Source: Ichthyophonus hoferi (taxonomy: Eukaryota; Opisthokonta; Ichthyosporea; Ichthyophonida; Ichthyophonidae). From it: a stretch of 64,000 nucleotides of DNA. Made by a program: the position numbers and the translations under genes. The DNA is taken from NCBI GenBank assembly GCA_002751075.1, contig NAOQ01000028.1, positions 32,907 through 96,906 on the forward strand, in the 5' to 3' direction. The notes under the pieces were generated by a model. That model was not told the DNA's origin and did not search any database. It saw only the letters and a list, made by a program, of their open reading frames with translations. Positions 13,689 to 26,373 of the stretch are shown piece after piece. The first letter of the stretch is position 1. Each line of letters starts with the position of its first letter.

Positions 13689-15919
13689 TTGTATCATCTC
13701 CATCTCTTATCTTTCCAGTCTATATTCTAAATCTATTGTTTCTTCTTTACTCTCTCTATTTCTTACTCGTTATGTATGTTTTTCTCTCTTTCATGTTATT
13801 CACTTCATTCTTTGTCTTCAGCTATACGAATTACACATACTTATCAAACACATATATTCATACATATAGGTCTGGTATGTGGTTGTTGTGTATCTCTGTA
13901 TGAATTTGATATATATATAAGTTGGTATAGGTGGCCTATATCTGACTTTAAGAGATAATAGGAAGAGTCTACAGTTAATTATGCGCTAATATACTCGATT
14001 TAATATTCGAATAGATGAAATCATCATAAAAAAATGAAAAAATAGAAGGCATGGTATGTACTGTAACGTATAGTAATAATATCATGAGATATATGTAGAG
14101 AGTATAAATAAATATACGATTTTTTTTATAAACAGTCTAGCCTTTTTGGGACAAAAGATTTTAATAGGCTAGTAATGCGGATAAATAGAAAATATTATTG
14201 ATTGCATCGGTATAAATATTTTTAATTTTGTTTTTTTGATAGTGTGTTCCCCTACTAAACACCTAGTTGGTTTACTTTATAAGTGATATATATATGGCAG
14301 TTAAAACTAGGTTGGCCAATAGCAAACCAATAATAAACCAATAATAAATATTGTCCATTGCAGGTGCAATACCTATTGAATGAAACTCTAGAACTTTGAG
14401 TTTTCATTACTGTTTCTTAGATAGTTTATATTGTGTAATGAGGGTGACTTTCTGGCATGTCTAGGTTAAGATGGAATTAAGAATAGTTCGAATGCCTTAA
14501 TTGTAAAAATAGTTCAAAATTTCCTAGACTTCATCAAGCTACGTTTGTGCAAAATTATCTGGTGCATCACACCATTATCCAATAAAACTGGATTTAGTTA
14601 TTAGAACCTGTTGCATTTAAGATTGAATTATTCGCTACATTTAAGTTGTGAGATTGAGCTCCTGACTGGATTTTCTTGGTTTAATTAAATTTTAAACCGT
14701 TCTTTAATATAGTGAGTTAAATGCCCATCGATTGATCATTTGATATTGTAAACTATTAATAAATGCATGTTTGAAACGGTAAAATATAGGGTAAACTACC
14801 CTGTATTTATCTTAAGCCGTTACCCTAACAATGGCTCATGTCAGGTGGCGGGCAATAATGTAAACAAAACTAGAAGGCCTGTCCCAACCACGGCGTGGTT
14901 AATTTATACCATTATAAACACGTGTAATGCTGTGCGACTGAATTCGGATTAACCTGTATACCAAATATGATATGGTATACAGGAAGTAATCTCAAGCTGA
15001 ATCATAACTATGTAGATTTGATAGATGATTCCTCTATTATTACACGTGTTAGCTAAATAATACTTAAGATTGATTACTAACATATAGTAAATAAATAAGA
15101 AGATATTTTATATTCTAATACAAGTAATGATTTAATTAATGAGTTATTTCAACGTATTTCACATGCTCCGATGCGCATAATAACATAAATAAAACTGAGA
15201 TATTTCCAACACCTTTCATCTTGCAATGCCATACTGGTGTCTAATTTAATTTGATTAATAAACTAGTCTAAAAATATTGGTATCCAATCCAAATTAGGCT
15301 TTAAACTGTTATTACTGTTGGTTGGCAATCAATCAGTTTAAATTTTATATAATACACTGATTGATATAAATATAACTAGTAATTAACTCTTACCAAATAT
15401 GCAACGAGTATTCTGCCTGTTATAAGATTTTTTTCCCATAAGTTATTACACAATTTAAGAAAGTTTAGATGAGTGTGTTATATTATGTTTATTTTCTAAT
15501 GTAGTGTCTTGCTACACAGTAATATGTTTAGATATATTATAATGTTAGAAATATAGTTTCTATTAGAAGTGTCACTGGTGAATTGGTTGCTAATTGGCGT
15601 GTGCTAGATTTAACACCGACCTTTCGCATTGGGCAGTAATTAAAATAGTATTTTCTTATTTGTGCTCAACGTAAACCGAATAACCTATAAGGATGTATAT
15701 TACAGAAAATATATGGGTGGAAAAATGTTGACTTGCAAAAAGATATAAATCTGGAGTTGTAGATTCTAACTCTTGTTAAAAAAGCTCTGGGGATTGGCTT
15801 GTAGACTTCGTATTTATTATTGATGTTGCATGCTATTTGATTTGCAGCAAAGAATAAAAATGTTGTATTCTGTTTACCCTTTTATCATCAAGACATACTT
15901 TATTTATCAGAATTAAATG

Positions 15920-16000
15920 TGAACTCTAACATTAATTTATTAGATGAGCATAACCATAGTTACTTCGTCTATGCTGTAAATGTAGCTATCTTTGATATTA
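15920..16000. repeat. copy of a dispersed repeat also seen near 63.2 kb
   Basis: By eye this segment aligns with 63,185-63,270. The core (GTCTATG...ATGTAGCTAT...TTTGA...TACC) matches at roughly 30 of 37 positions, with weaker similarity upstream. The full length and family are unknown. Confidence 0.45.
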
Positions 16001-18559
16001 CCTGCAGACATTCTCTCTATATTCTGGAGATCAAGTTTTTTTTAGTGAAATTACTCAAAATAATGTAATTTGTAAAATATGCTATGTATGCAACATGTTA
16101 TTTATGGGTTAGATTTGGGCAAAAACGTGTATAGTCTAGGTGTCAACATTACAACTACATAGTCAGATACTGAGACAGGTTAATATTTTAAAAAATTCTA
16201 AATACACTTGATCATATTATTATTTAATTAATTACACTCTAAGTAATATCAACCGGAATAATCAAAGTTGATTTTTCAACCGCATCTAGGTTAATTGCCA
16301 CTATGGTTTCAGATGGTGGACAGAAATGGAATGTATAATAATATCATTGTGTACCTCTATATGTATATATAGGCAAGTATATGTTTGCAACGCCTGATCT
16401 ATTAAGAGGAAGAAGACTTATGATAAATTAATTATCTGTGCAAGATGTTTATATCAATTAGTTATGCCTTAGTCATTAAGTGACTGCTTTCTACTTATAC
16501 CTGTATCTGCAGTAAGAAAGATGCAGCCTATAATGAAACCTCTGCTATCATGTAATATTTCATAAGACACTCCTATGTCAACTTTGGATAAATAAGTTCT
16601 TCGGTCATGACAGGTTAAATTTATTATGCCAGGCTCGTTAATAATCAATGGGACTGGATATACCCTCTAATCACATTCCTCTCCTGACTTTTGCTATTAT
16701 TTTGAGGAATGATTCTGAGTAAAATTAACATGAGCTTCAATTAACTTTAAGCAAGCCAAACTGAGCCGGATTATTAGATAAGATTCGACCCAAAAGACTG
16801 ATAATTTTGAAAGTAGGCTCTACAGTTCTAACCATTGCCTATTTGCACACGTTTACGCTGTCTTAACCGGGTATGGGAGGAGAAAGAATTGCAGCTTTAT
16901 GAAAGTCTTCACGATTGAAAAAAAAAATGGAGATGTCATTCTACCTAATATGGTTAGATAATATAACCTAATATGAGTTACAGGAGATTAGCCATTAGAG
17001 TAATCACATAGTATATATAGACTAATATTCTATTTATAACCTAGATATTGAATCTATTACGTTGGTGTGCTCCAAACTAAATGCCAAGCATATGAAAAGC
17101 CACTCTTGAAACAATATTGAAGCAAACTATTCGAAAAGTATACCTAACTTTACTAACACATAGCACTCAATAAGGGACGGTTTAAGCATCACTGTGTCTA
17201 AACAAATCAGTCGTCTAGATGGGATTGGCAACTAATAATAAAAGTACTCCAAGGTTTTCTTAGTTGTTCAATAAATGAGGCAATTATCATCCAGAAATAT
17301 ATCGTGTCCAAACTGCCTGAAGATTATGTAAGAACTTTTTCTTCTAACTATAAGCATGCAATTTAATAGGCATGTATATAAAAATGATACCGCTTACTTC
17401 CTATGCTAGGTTATATTTTTTCTCTTAACAAGTCAATCTAGATATATTGACTTATATATGACTTCTAATTGGCATTATTTTTCATCGGTATACATAAATG
17501 GTCCAAGCAACTGTGGAATTTTTCCTGTTTATAGTATACCCGTTTCTCCCAATGGGATGCTTAAATTTTGCATTTATTTAATCTTATTGTATTGCGCATA
17601 ATATGGGTGATTGATTGGCTGACTTTGGCGAATTGGTGAAATATATGTTCGGAATATTAGTTTGAAGCACTTACCTTAAAAATACAATTAGGTATGGTTG
17701 TTAACAAGAAAAGACGAATGCGAAATGTATATTTAATTTTATTATTATATATTATTTACCGCTTAATACATGATAAACAGGGAAGAATTGGTGTTTTCAA
17801 ACAGAAATCTACGACTATTTGAAAATATGATATTGACTAACAAGAAAATAATAATAAGTAGCAAGACTTGACACCACAGTAGACTACTTAGGATTGGTCT
17901 TTCGTTTTAGCACTACAAAAATACATATAATTATAATATAAAAACATAATATATTAATAACACGATAATAATATTAAAATTAAAAAAGTAAAAAATCAAT
18001 ATAATGTAAATAGTGCAGTTTATCTTGATAAGAATACTCTTAGTCATCTTTTTTAAATGCACGGCGTAGTTACTGCTTTATACGTTAGCCTATTTTCATT
18101 TTTTAGTCGTACGTTTTCATCTACCAGTGCTTGCTCTTACGCTCTAAGTATCTGCTCGAAAATGTATTAAGATCCGATCCCCCGTAAAAATTGCTTACCA
18201 ATGAAATGCGACATCTACATTACTGACGAACTACATCATTGGAAGGTCATGAACGTTTGCATGTGGTTAGATATGTAATCGGAAGAGTCATTGTGCATGT
18301 AATACATGTCCATTTATTGGCAGTATAGTATAATATAGTTAAATTAAATATAATATAGTGTAATGAAATGTAATACATCAAATATTATATATAAAAATAA
18401 AATATTGCATAATAAAGAAAGGAAAGGCATCTATAAATATCCAATTGAATGCGTGGTAGCGCAACTGGTTTATGTAAGCTAGCCTCACGTAGAACTAGAG
18501 TAAGATACGAATGAAATTAAGAAATATATAACTATATATATTTATATATAGCCAATTTT

Positions 18560-18595
<36 letters not shown>

Positions 18596-18665
18596 TAATT
18601 TTATACCATGCGACACATCAAAAATATTAAAATATTAACCTATAGTGATCAATTCTATTGTATAT

Positions 18666-18776
18666 GAGTTGCAGCAACTGCTTCGGGCTTTTGCAACTAT
18701 TTTACCAGAACCTTCCGGTACTAATAAACAACATATTGGAGCAGAACGTCCGAGCACTCGGTTCATAAAACAATAA
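18666..18776 (+). other. short terminal-exon-like open frame, unrecognised
   Basis: An unusually coding-like frame of 36 codons ends in tandem TAA stops followed at once by AATAAA-type signals. It reads ELQQLLRAFATILPEPSG and continues through NKQHIGAERPSTRF. A possible acceptor (TTGCAG) lies inside it at 18,669-18,674. No partner exon was found upstream. It may be a last exon, a gene relic or chance. Confidence 0.2.
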
Positions 18777-19362
18777 TAATAAAAATAAACATAGATTTTC
18801 ATTTTCTAATAAAATTTCCCAGGAGCAATCCTGATGAAAAAAAAAAATCTACGTAAAAATTACTCTTACAAGCTAATGAACAATTAAAATTTATTTGGTT
18901 TTCTCTTTTTTTTTAAAAAAAAATACTAATAGTGAAGAATACTAGAAAAATATGCCTATTACTGTATTATATTACACGTGATTGGGCTAAGGCTTCTTAT
19001 GACTTATGTTGGTTATAGTCATAAACTACTAGTATTTCAAATTGATTGGTAAATGTGTTATTGATCGCTGTACATGGATGCTGTTGATTGGTATACTGTC
19101 AATTGAACCGCATGATGGGAGGATGGTAAAATATGTTAAAAGATTTGTTTATAATATATGAAGCGAGTAATCTATATAATAGTTGATATTAATATATAAA
19201 CAGTTATAATATATTTATAAATGAAAAAATCTTATATATAAATATTTAAGCATTTTATATTATTATTATCACATGATTATATTTGATTTTCACACCCCGT
19301 GTTAAAGATATAATCAGCCTATTACCATCACATTCACATTGCTAAGCTTATTTTATGTAAGG

Positions 19363-19370
19363 TATATAAA
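19363..19370 (+). promoter_or_regulatory. TATA box of the ROK kinase gene
   Basis: TATATAAA stands 67 bases before the chosen ATG, which would place transcription start near 19,395 and leave a 5' leader of about 40 bases. Confidence 0.6.
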
Positions 19371-19436
19371 CCGCAATCAAGCCAAATATTAAACTGTATT
19401 TATTAGTGTTAAATAAATTGTGGAATATAAATTAAA

Positions 19437-20414
19437 ATGTGCGAAACCAAAACTAATACGATGGTATATGTTGGTATTGACCTTGGTGGCACCAACGCTA
19501 AGGCTGGTGTTGTTGATAGTAATGGACAGCTCTTAGTTCGCCGTGAAAAGGCTCTAACTGATCTCTCCGCCGAGAAAGTGGTAGAAGATCTTGTGCACTG
19601 CTGTAAACGTGCCCTTGCTGACCTCAACCTAACATGGGCTAATGTCCAGTGCATTGGTATTGGTTCTCCCGGAGGTATCTCCAACGGCTGTGTCACTGCT
19701 GCCGCCAACTTCCCCCTATGGCATAATGTTCCTCTGTGCGCTATGGTGTCTGAAGCCGCCAACGGTACCAAGGCAGTTCTTGTTAATGATGCTGATGCTG
19801 CCATTGCTGCCGAGGTCTGGGTCGGAGCTGCCAAGACAGCAGGTGTCAAGAGCATGGTCATGCTTACTCTTGGTACTGGTGTAGGTGCTGGTGTTGTGAT
19901 CAACGGTGAAATTATATCAGGTGCCTCAGGCCTTATTGAGGGTGGCCATATGATTGTTGAACGCAACGGACCTGTGTGTGGGTGCTCTCAGCATGGATGC
20001 CTTGAGGTTTATTCTTCCGCCTCGGCTGTTGCCCGTAGGGCTAAAGAAGCTGCCAACCAGCCAGGTGTTGTCTCCCTCCTGACCGGAAAGGAAGGCTTTG
20101 GCTCTAAGGAAGTTTTTGATGCTGCTGATGAACAAGATGAGGTAGCTTCCCGAATTATTGACGAAGCCTGCGAGTACCTTGGTCTTGCTATTGTTAACAT
20201 CTGCCGTCTCCTTGACACTGAACTCATTGTTCTGGCTGGTGGTATGACCCGTGCTGGAGAGTCTCTCTTTGGTCGTATTCGTAAGTCTTACTACAAGTAT
20301 GCTTGGACTAAACTAGCCAATAATGCTCGTATTGTACCTGCTGAGGCAGGTGATGACTCGGGCATAATTGGCGCTGCTGCCATGGCCAAACGTGCTGCCA
20401 CTGGTCATATTTAG
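19437..20414 (+). CDS. ROK-family sugar kinase, probable glucokinase, intronless
   Basis: A 325-residue ATP-dependent hexose kinase, probably cytosolic, feeding glycolysis. The N-terminal phosphate-binding loop is VGIDLGGTNAKAG (about residues 11-23). The catalytic Asp lies in VLVNDADAA. The ROK signature runs from LTLGTGVGAG to EGGHM, and the zinc site is the His of GGH with the cysteines of CGCSQHGCLE. No N-terminal helix-turn-helix is present, so it is an enzyme rather than a NagC/XylR-type repressor. Length fits bacterial glucokinases (about 300-325). The first ATG (19,437, context AAAATG) adds eight residues before a second ATG at 19,461 (MVYVG), which is also possible. Codon use is strongly biased (CGT, GCT/GCC, GGT, CTT), suggesting high expression. 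The absence of introns contrasts with the neighbours. Exact substrate (glucose versus fructose or N-acetylmannosamine) is not proven. Confidence 0.93.
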   Translation: MCETKTNTMVYVGIDLGGTNAKAGVVDSNGQLLVRREKALTDLSAEKVVEDLVHCCKRALADLNLTWANVQCIGIGSPGGISNGCVTAAANFPLWHNVPLCAMVSEAANGTKAVLVNDADAAIAAEVWVGAAKTAGVKSMVMLTLGTGVGAGVVINGEIISGASGLIEGGHMIVERNGPVCGCSQHGCLEVYSSASAVARRAKEAANQPGVVSLLTGKEGFGSKEVFDAADEQDEVASRIIDEACEYLGLAIVNICRLLDTELIVLAGGMTRAGESLFGRIRKSYYKYAWTKLANNARIVPAEAGDDSGIIGAAAMAKRAATGHI

Positions 20415-20618
20415 GTTATTAGTTAATAGCAAGTATGGTTTCGTATATCGTTTGCTTGACGTTTTCATACTATAATTCTTGAAAGTTTTGCGCCGCGGAT
20501 ATGCTGTTGTTCATGGAAGCGCATTGAGATTATCTTATTGATTTAAACTAGTACCTAGTTGTCAGTCTGTTACTATGAGTATTTAGTACATACCAAATGA
20601 ACAGACCGCCGTTTAATT

Positions 20619-20624
20619 AATAAA
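20619..20624 (+). terminator. poly(A) signal of the ROK kinase gene
   Basis: AATAAA lies 205 bases after the stop codon, followed by an A/T-rich stretch. Confidence 0.5.
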
Positions 20625-21166
20625 AAGTGTACAAAATAATATAATAATACTGCTGCAATAAATCTACAAGATTTTATGTGTATTTATCACTATAGTAATA
20701 CAGCCCATTTTCAACATTGTTGTTTCTAGACTGCATAAAACCATCACACTTATGCCGGATTATCAATGTGATTGTTTGGTATTGGTGTAAAACTAACCTA
20801 CTAGTATGCATACTGCATACAATCAACCATCATGATTGATACATCCTTGAGTCCCAATTCGCATCATTAACTACGCTTAATTGTTATTATGAATGAAAAA
20901 TATTTAGTATATTACTAGGTAGAATGTGGTTTATATGGTGCCAATGTTATCTATCCATCTGATTATGAATTAATGAAGATAATACAGTCCAAGATAGATT
21001 GGAATTGATATTTATTAATATAAAAATATCTAAAATATAAAATATAGGAAGTACTTATAGGTTCGATATGCTTAAAAATCTATTATGCAGCTTTCCAATA
21101 TAAATATTCTACCTAGTTTGTTTATATTTTGCTTTATTTACTACTTTGATTCCGTTTTTATTTTGC

Positions 21167-21206
<40 letters not shown>
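21167..21206. repeat. (TTA)n microsatellite
   Basis: Thirteen or so uninterrupted TTA/ATT triplets. Confidence 0.9.
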
Positions 21207-21208
<2 letters not shown>

Positions 21209-21809
21209 TTTTACATTTTCCATTTTTTGTTTAAGTTTTATTTCTATTATTATTATTATTATTTACTTATATGATTCTTATTGTTATTTTCTATGTTCAT
21301 ATATATATTCTACACTATTACTATTTATTTTATGTTTTAATATTTAGATTAGTAGTAGATTATTTTAACAAACTGTGGTTTACATATATGTACTAGTACT
21401 TCAATATACCTTGTATAGCCTTTAAAATCATGTGTATAATGTTATATACACAACGCAAGTGAAGAAAAGTAATTTAATTGTTATTCTATGGCAACCGCCA
21501 TTTATATTCTGAGCCAGATTCTCCAGATAATTGTAATGAAATTAGTGATTAAAGTCTACCTATATATATAAGTTATACTAATTAAGGCTTATGTATATGC
21601 TATAATAAGTTATATGAAGGTTTATTTATGTACTATATTAAGTCCTATTAACTAAGGGTTATCTATGTACTATAAGAAGTCGATCTGTTCTTATTTCACA
21701 AAGCCTGATCGCGTCGAAACAGTTAGTAGGATTGCTAGCCATGGCCAGTACTACAACATTTGAACGCAAAATAACAAAATACTTATCATTTTTTAGTTAT
21801 CCTATGTAG

Positions 21810-21815
21810 TTTATT
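21810..21815 (-). terminator. candidate poly(A) signal of FHIT
   Basis: AATAAA on the minus strand, about 125 bases past the FHIT stop. Confidence 0.4.
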
Positions 21816-21939
21816 ACTATGCTGTATTGAATTGGCTCATTGTATTATAAAAACACAATACAGCTAAGTATAATCTACTATAAGTTGGTTATAGCAAGCA
21901 AGCAAGCCTGCCAAGTAATTAACAAAACATTTCGATGAT

Positions 21940-23214
21940 TTATAATGGATCGGTGTAAAAATACACTCTTAATTTTTTAGCCTCTTCGGCCATAACGGAA
22001 GGTTGTCGTCGCCTATTCACGTCATTACGTTTGTCAACCTGGAAGGGTAAACTGATATGATTAGTTATATGTCAATATTATATTATTGGCTTTATATTAA
22101 TCTTATAGCATGACTTGAAAATTACTATTATACTATTATTTATATATTAGATATTATGAAGGAGAGAATAAAAACACATCAAAACCAACAAAACCATTCG
22201 GTGCAGACCATATTACTGTTATGTTCCATGTATGGTAATAACAACTTTAAATGCATTTACTGTATATTCTCTTTCTCTTTCTCTCTCTGTCACGACTGGC
22301 ACTACCCATCACTGTGGTATGTACGGATATTTTAATTTTAGTGTTTTGTTATCATTGGTTATTCTGCTGTATTTTTAAATGTAATTCTCTGTTTCTTTCT
22401 TCTCCCTCTCGTTTAGGTTGTATTTGCTTCCAGTTCCATGTGTACTTTTCAATTTTAAGCAACCAATCGCCGCTTCTATTTATCTCTTTATAGCCAAACC
22501 ACGCCAATATTAACGCCCGCATTAATACTAACAGTAATATTAATACTAATACTAACACTACTGCTACTACTATTACTATTACTATTACTATTGTTATTAT
22601 AATTACAATTGCTATTACTGTTATTACTATTACTACTGTTACTATTACTGCTATTGTTACTATTACTATTTCTATTACTATTTCTATTACTATTATTATT
22701 ACTATTGCTATTATTATTACTATTACTATAACTATTGCTATTGCTATTACTATTACTATTACTATTACTATTACTATAATGACGTATATTTTAAAAAATA
22801 ATTTTATTACTATATTAATCAAGATATATGCATATCCATTGGCCTACACACCCACTGAACCATCACTTTATCTTTGTAAATCATTAGAGAGAGACAAAGC
22901 AAACACACAATGATTGAGTCGCCCTCTCACCTCTCTGTATACGTCATCATTGACAGGAAAGTCGTTGCCTTTTCTAGGAATTACGTGCACATGTACATGC
23001 TGGTAGAAGAAGGGGGGTGAATCAAATATAAATAGGGACCCCCCCATACAAAGAGAGGGGAAAGAATAGGGTAATATGTAGAAATGGGTATATAAATAGT
23101 TACACGTATACATATGTAGAGCTAAGTATATATAGGTGTATGATCACATGTTTATATGGTAGGTCTAGGAATAGCAGTATGGTATAGGTGTAGATGTTTG
23201 AGAACAGAGATATT

Positions 23215-23245
<31 letters not shown>

Positions 23246-24753
23246 TAGATTAACACATATACATCATGCAAGCTGCCTACCTGTATCGTCTGACCTGCCT
23301 GTGGGCCGTCCTGAAGAGCAATAAAACAAAAGTTAAAGCATAATTACAAATGAATAATCAGAGAACTGTCAATGAACTAATGTCTTAAAATGCATATATT
23401 TCATTTCATTGGTTAAGTATATTTACTTATAAATAGATTATCCAAGAATCAGTCAAACAACTATTAATGAGCTATATTGAGTTGCTATACATTAACTAGG
23501 CAGGCATGAATATTACTGTATTGGGTAATTAAATTTTAATTGGCCATGTAAAATAGCTAAATAATGATTAGTTCCATATCACGTGAATCAACCGTATAAT
23601 CATGGGTTACGTACAAACCAATCGTAAATCTGATTAAATTAAAAGGCATAAAGTAATATATTGATTAACTGTAAATTATTTATTTGTTTGGCCAAACATC
23701 ATTCATTTGTATGTTCAAGTCTACCAATTAGTTATTTCTTCCAAGAAAGACATGAAATGAATATCAGCTTAGTAGCATAAGAATAACAGGAAAAACTAAG
23801 CTAGAGAGAACGAGGAAAAAGAATTATCATAACAAGTACTTATATTGTAATATGTTGTGTTACGTTACGTTGTGTTGTATTAGAATATTATATTATACTA
23901 TATATCATGCTATTATGCATAAATATCACGGTTGCTGTGTTACGTTGCGTTGTGTTCAAACATATATTATACTATGTAAATAAAATGTTATACTATGTTA
24001 TATTATACTATGTTATGCTACGCTATATTATTATATAAGAATATGTTATTATGTTATAAAATATTATGCTATATTGATAGTATATTGTGCTATACAAACC
24101 TTATGTTATGCTACATTATACTATACTGTATGTACTACATGTATTATATCTTCGATATCTACTATATTCTAACCTGTACAAGTATAGTAAGAGATGAAGC
24201 AGAGAACGATTTCTCTACTACCCGTCCCACCGCCTGGACACACTCAAACAGATCAGATATCTCATTGGGTAAAAGCTCATTGAAGCGTTGTACTTTCCTT
24301 CGTGGACATACTAACATATGTATTTTTTTTTTAAGGAGTATAGTCTCGTATGGACAGTGCAAGTGTATCTTTATTTACATACCGTATAAACATACATAAT
24401 TAAAAACATACACAGAAATGCAATAATGTGAAGATGTCATTTTTTGTTAAACAATAAAAATTATATATACTAGCTCTTGATATACATACTTATTATACTT
24501 ATATTTCCGATTATACCAATGATAGATATAAATTAAAACCTAACACCCAACAAATCGGAATATGATATGATATGATAATTAAAATAGAACCAATAGAAAC
24601 CACTGATATGAGTAGATATGTCCGGGAACAACAGGGATAAGATTCACACAGGCAAATGACAACCGAGTCTTAAGGAAAACTTCGGTTGCATTCAAACAAT
24701 GTCCCCCAAAAGAAAATAAATCGTCTTCGTTTATTGGCTCAATGCCTGCTATA
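21940..24753 (-). CDS. FHIT: Fhit-type HIT-family dinucleoside triphosphate hydrolase, first exon not located
   Basis: Fhit cleaves Ap3A-type dinucleotides. Minus-strand exons join in phase: 24753-24620, 24319-24174, 23310-23281 (only 30 nt), 22999-22931, 22038-21940, giving 158 residues against about 147 in human FHIT. Diagnostic blocks in order are [14 protein letters not shown] and [13 protein letters not shown] (nucleotide-binding part), [28 protein letters not shown], the catalytic HIT triad [10 protein letters not shown], and a C-terminal helix ending KKLRVYF as in human. The five-exon frame has no ATG before FSFGGH. The exon at 24753 opens after TTACAG in phase 2, so at least one upstream exon with the start codon is missing; I could not place it. 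A nitrilase (NitFhit) fusion was looked for upstream and not found. The intron 24,320-24,619 has non-GT-AG ends and is described separately. Large introns carry microsatellites. Confidence 0.94.
22529..22778. repeat. ATTACT/ATT trinucleotide tract in FHIT intron
   Basis: About 250 bases of ATT, ACT and GCT triplets lie in the intron between the last two exons. The minus-strand frame over it is I/V-rich and spurious. Confidence 0.9.
24320..24619 (-). other. candidate U12-type AT-AC intron of FHIT
   Basis: On the minus strand the exon ends ...CCCGGAC, the intron begins ATATCTACTC and ends in TACTCCTTAA followed by an A-run and TAC, and the next exon begins ATATGTTAG. This junction restores GGA-CAT-ATG, Gly-His-Met, exactly where Fhit proteins have PGH(V/M)LVCP. 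No GT-AG choice nearby keeps both frame and motif. TCCTTAA about 11-12 bases from the 3' end matches the U12 branch-site core. The 5' site matches the ATATC start of the U12 AT-AC consensus, then departs at positions 6-8. Because ACATAT occurs at both junctions the exact cut could shift, but only one shift gives AT-AC. Confidence 0.6.
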
Positions 24754-25950
24754 CTGTAATGTGATTGGGAGCATTAATGTGCGTCGATATCAAAGTAGAT
24801 AGGAAATCTATAATAATAACAATAATGGCACTGGTAATAATCATCACCATCATAGTAAAATAATAATAATAATAACAATAATAACACTGATAAAGTTAAG
24901 GGTGGGCTTTGTTTATAAAGAAAAAATGATTAAAATAGAAGTATTGTTATTATTATTAATAACTATAAAGGAAAACAAATATAGCTTGGGGATGTATATA
25001 TAAGGACCTGTGTCATCCATATCCTATTCTATACATGATCACCATCCAATAAATCCCAAAATTTTAGTTTAGCTACAGACCACTGATCTTTATTAGAATG
25101 AATATATATATAACATATAAGTACTAGCCATATACGACAAGTTATTATTATTTTTATAAATTATCTCATCTTACATGACTCTATCTGATATACTATTCAT
25201 GATTCCTAGGTGTATTACTTGAACTAAACTAGCTTGAACTTAAAAATTAAAAATTAAAATTAAAAATAAATAAAATAGTGCAAAGATAGAATATTTCTTT
25301 GGCCATTTCATAGGGTGTATAGAAGTGATTGCATTACCGTATCAACAAAACCCCTGGCCTAAAGCGAAACACGATTAAATATGCGGTAGTGGGAAGAAAA
25401 GAAATAAAGGACTGTAGTAGTGAAATGTTTCTCACCTAGATCACACATACATCCGTCTCAATATTATAGCAGCCAAATAAATATATCATTGTAAATAAAT
25501 ATGTAATATACTATACCTATCTAATTATCTAACTGATGTTCATAGCCTGTATGTAGTATGTAGTTGGTAGCGGCTGGTAAGACAACAACACCTTACCATT
25601 CTGTGTTTATATACTCAATAAACAGCAACTAAAACTCGTATGTCTATTATTTTCAAAATTGATCTCACTATTCTTTTAGAAACATATTTTGTAAAAATGG
25701 CACTAATACATATTGCTCAAGAAAGAATAACTAAAAATACACACCAGGAATTTGATTTACTATGTCTATTAATATGTCTATCAAAAAATATATATTAATA
25801 GCTATAGTATAAGTTCTAATATGTGATGGCATACAAATAGGGTCATATCTTGGTCTCATCGAAAATAACAGTATATATACATATATGAAGTGTATATGTA
25901 TTTGCATAGGCATTATGTTATACATAAGTGTGGTTATCAAGATCGATTTT

Positions 25951-26197
25951 CTATATTACACTATACTATACTATGTTATATTATACTATCCTATCCTATC
26001 CTATCCTATCTTATACTACACTAAATTATACTTTACTACACTATACTATACTTTACTACACTATCCTAGATAATACTATATTATACGATACTGTACTATC
26101 CTATACTATATTATACTATACTATATTATATCATTCTATCCTATCCCATACAACACTATACTCTACTATTACATCCTATCCCATACTATGCTATACT
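25951..26197. repeat. ACTAT/CTATC pentanucleotide array
   Basis: Imperfect tandem ACTAT and CTATC units. Open frames across it are repeat artefacts. Confidence 0.88.
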
Positions 26198-26334
26198 CGA
26201 GAGGGTAAATATAAACATATCATTTGTAGTATGTCATATTTTCAGGCATAAATATGTGCGTGTAAACATGGATCCTAGTAATTCTGTACACATATGCTTA
26301 TATATGTACATGCTATATTTGTATGTGTACATAT

Positions 26335-26370
<36 letters not shown>

Positions 26371-26373
26371 GCA

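Larger units (their letters stand above)
13689..19436. other. intergenic stretch between MLH1 and the ROK kinase gene
   Basis: No family-recognisable coding region was found on either strand. The stretch is less microsatellite-rich than the MLH1 introns and holds scattered short open frames only. One copy of a dispersed repeat (about 15,920-16,000), an A-box-like decayed tRNA sequence (18,448-18,515) and a short terminal-exon-like frame (18,666-18,776) are reported separately. Confidence 0.6.
20415..21939. other. convergent intergenic region between ROK kinase and FHIT
   Basis: This is the 3'-3' gap between two converging genes. It holds the kinase poly(A) signal, a TTA trinucleotide run, and a minus-strand AATAAA (21,810-21,815) about 125 bases past the FHIT stop. 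No further gene is seen. Confidence 0.65.

Noticed and set aside
19409-19966. 185-codon minus-strand ORF opposite the ROK gene
   Set aside because: It is an antisense shadow of the biased codons of the kinase gene and has no family resemblance.
22352-22822. 156-codon I/V-rich minus-strand ORF
   Set aside because: It covers a trinucleotide microsatellite in a FHIT intron.
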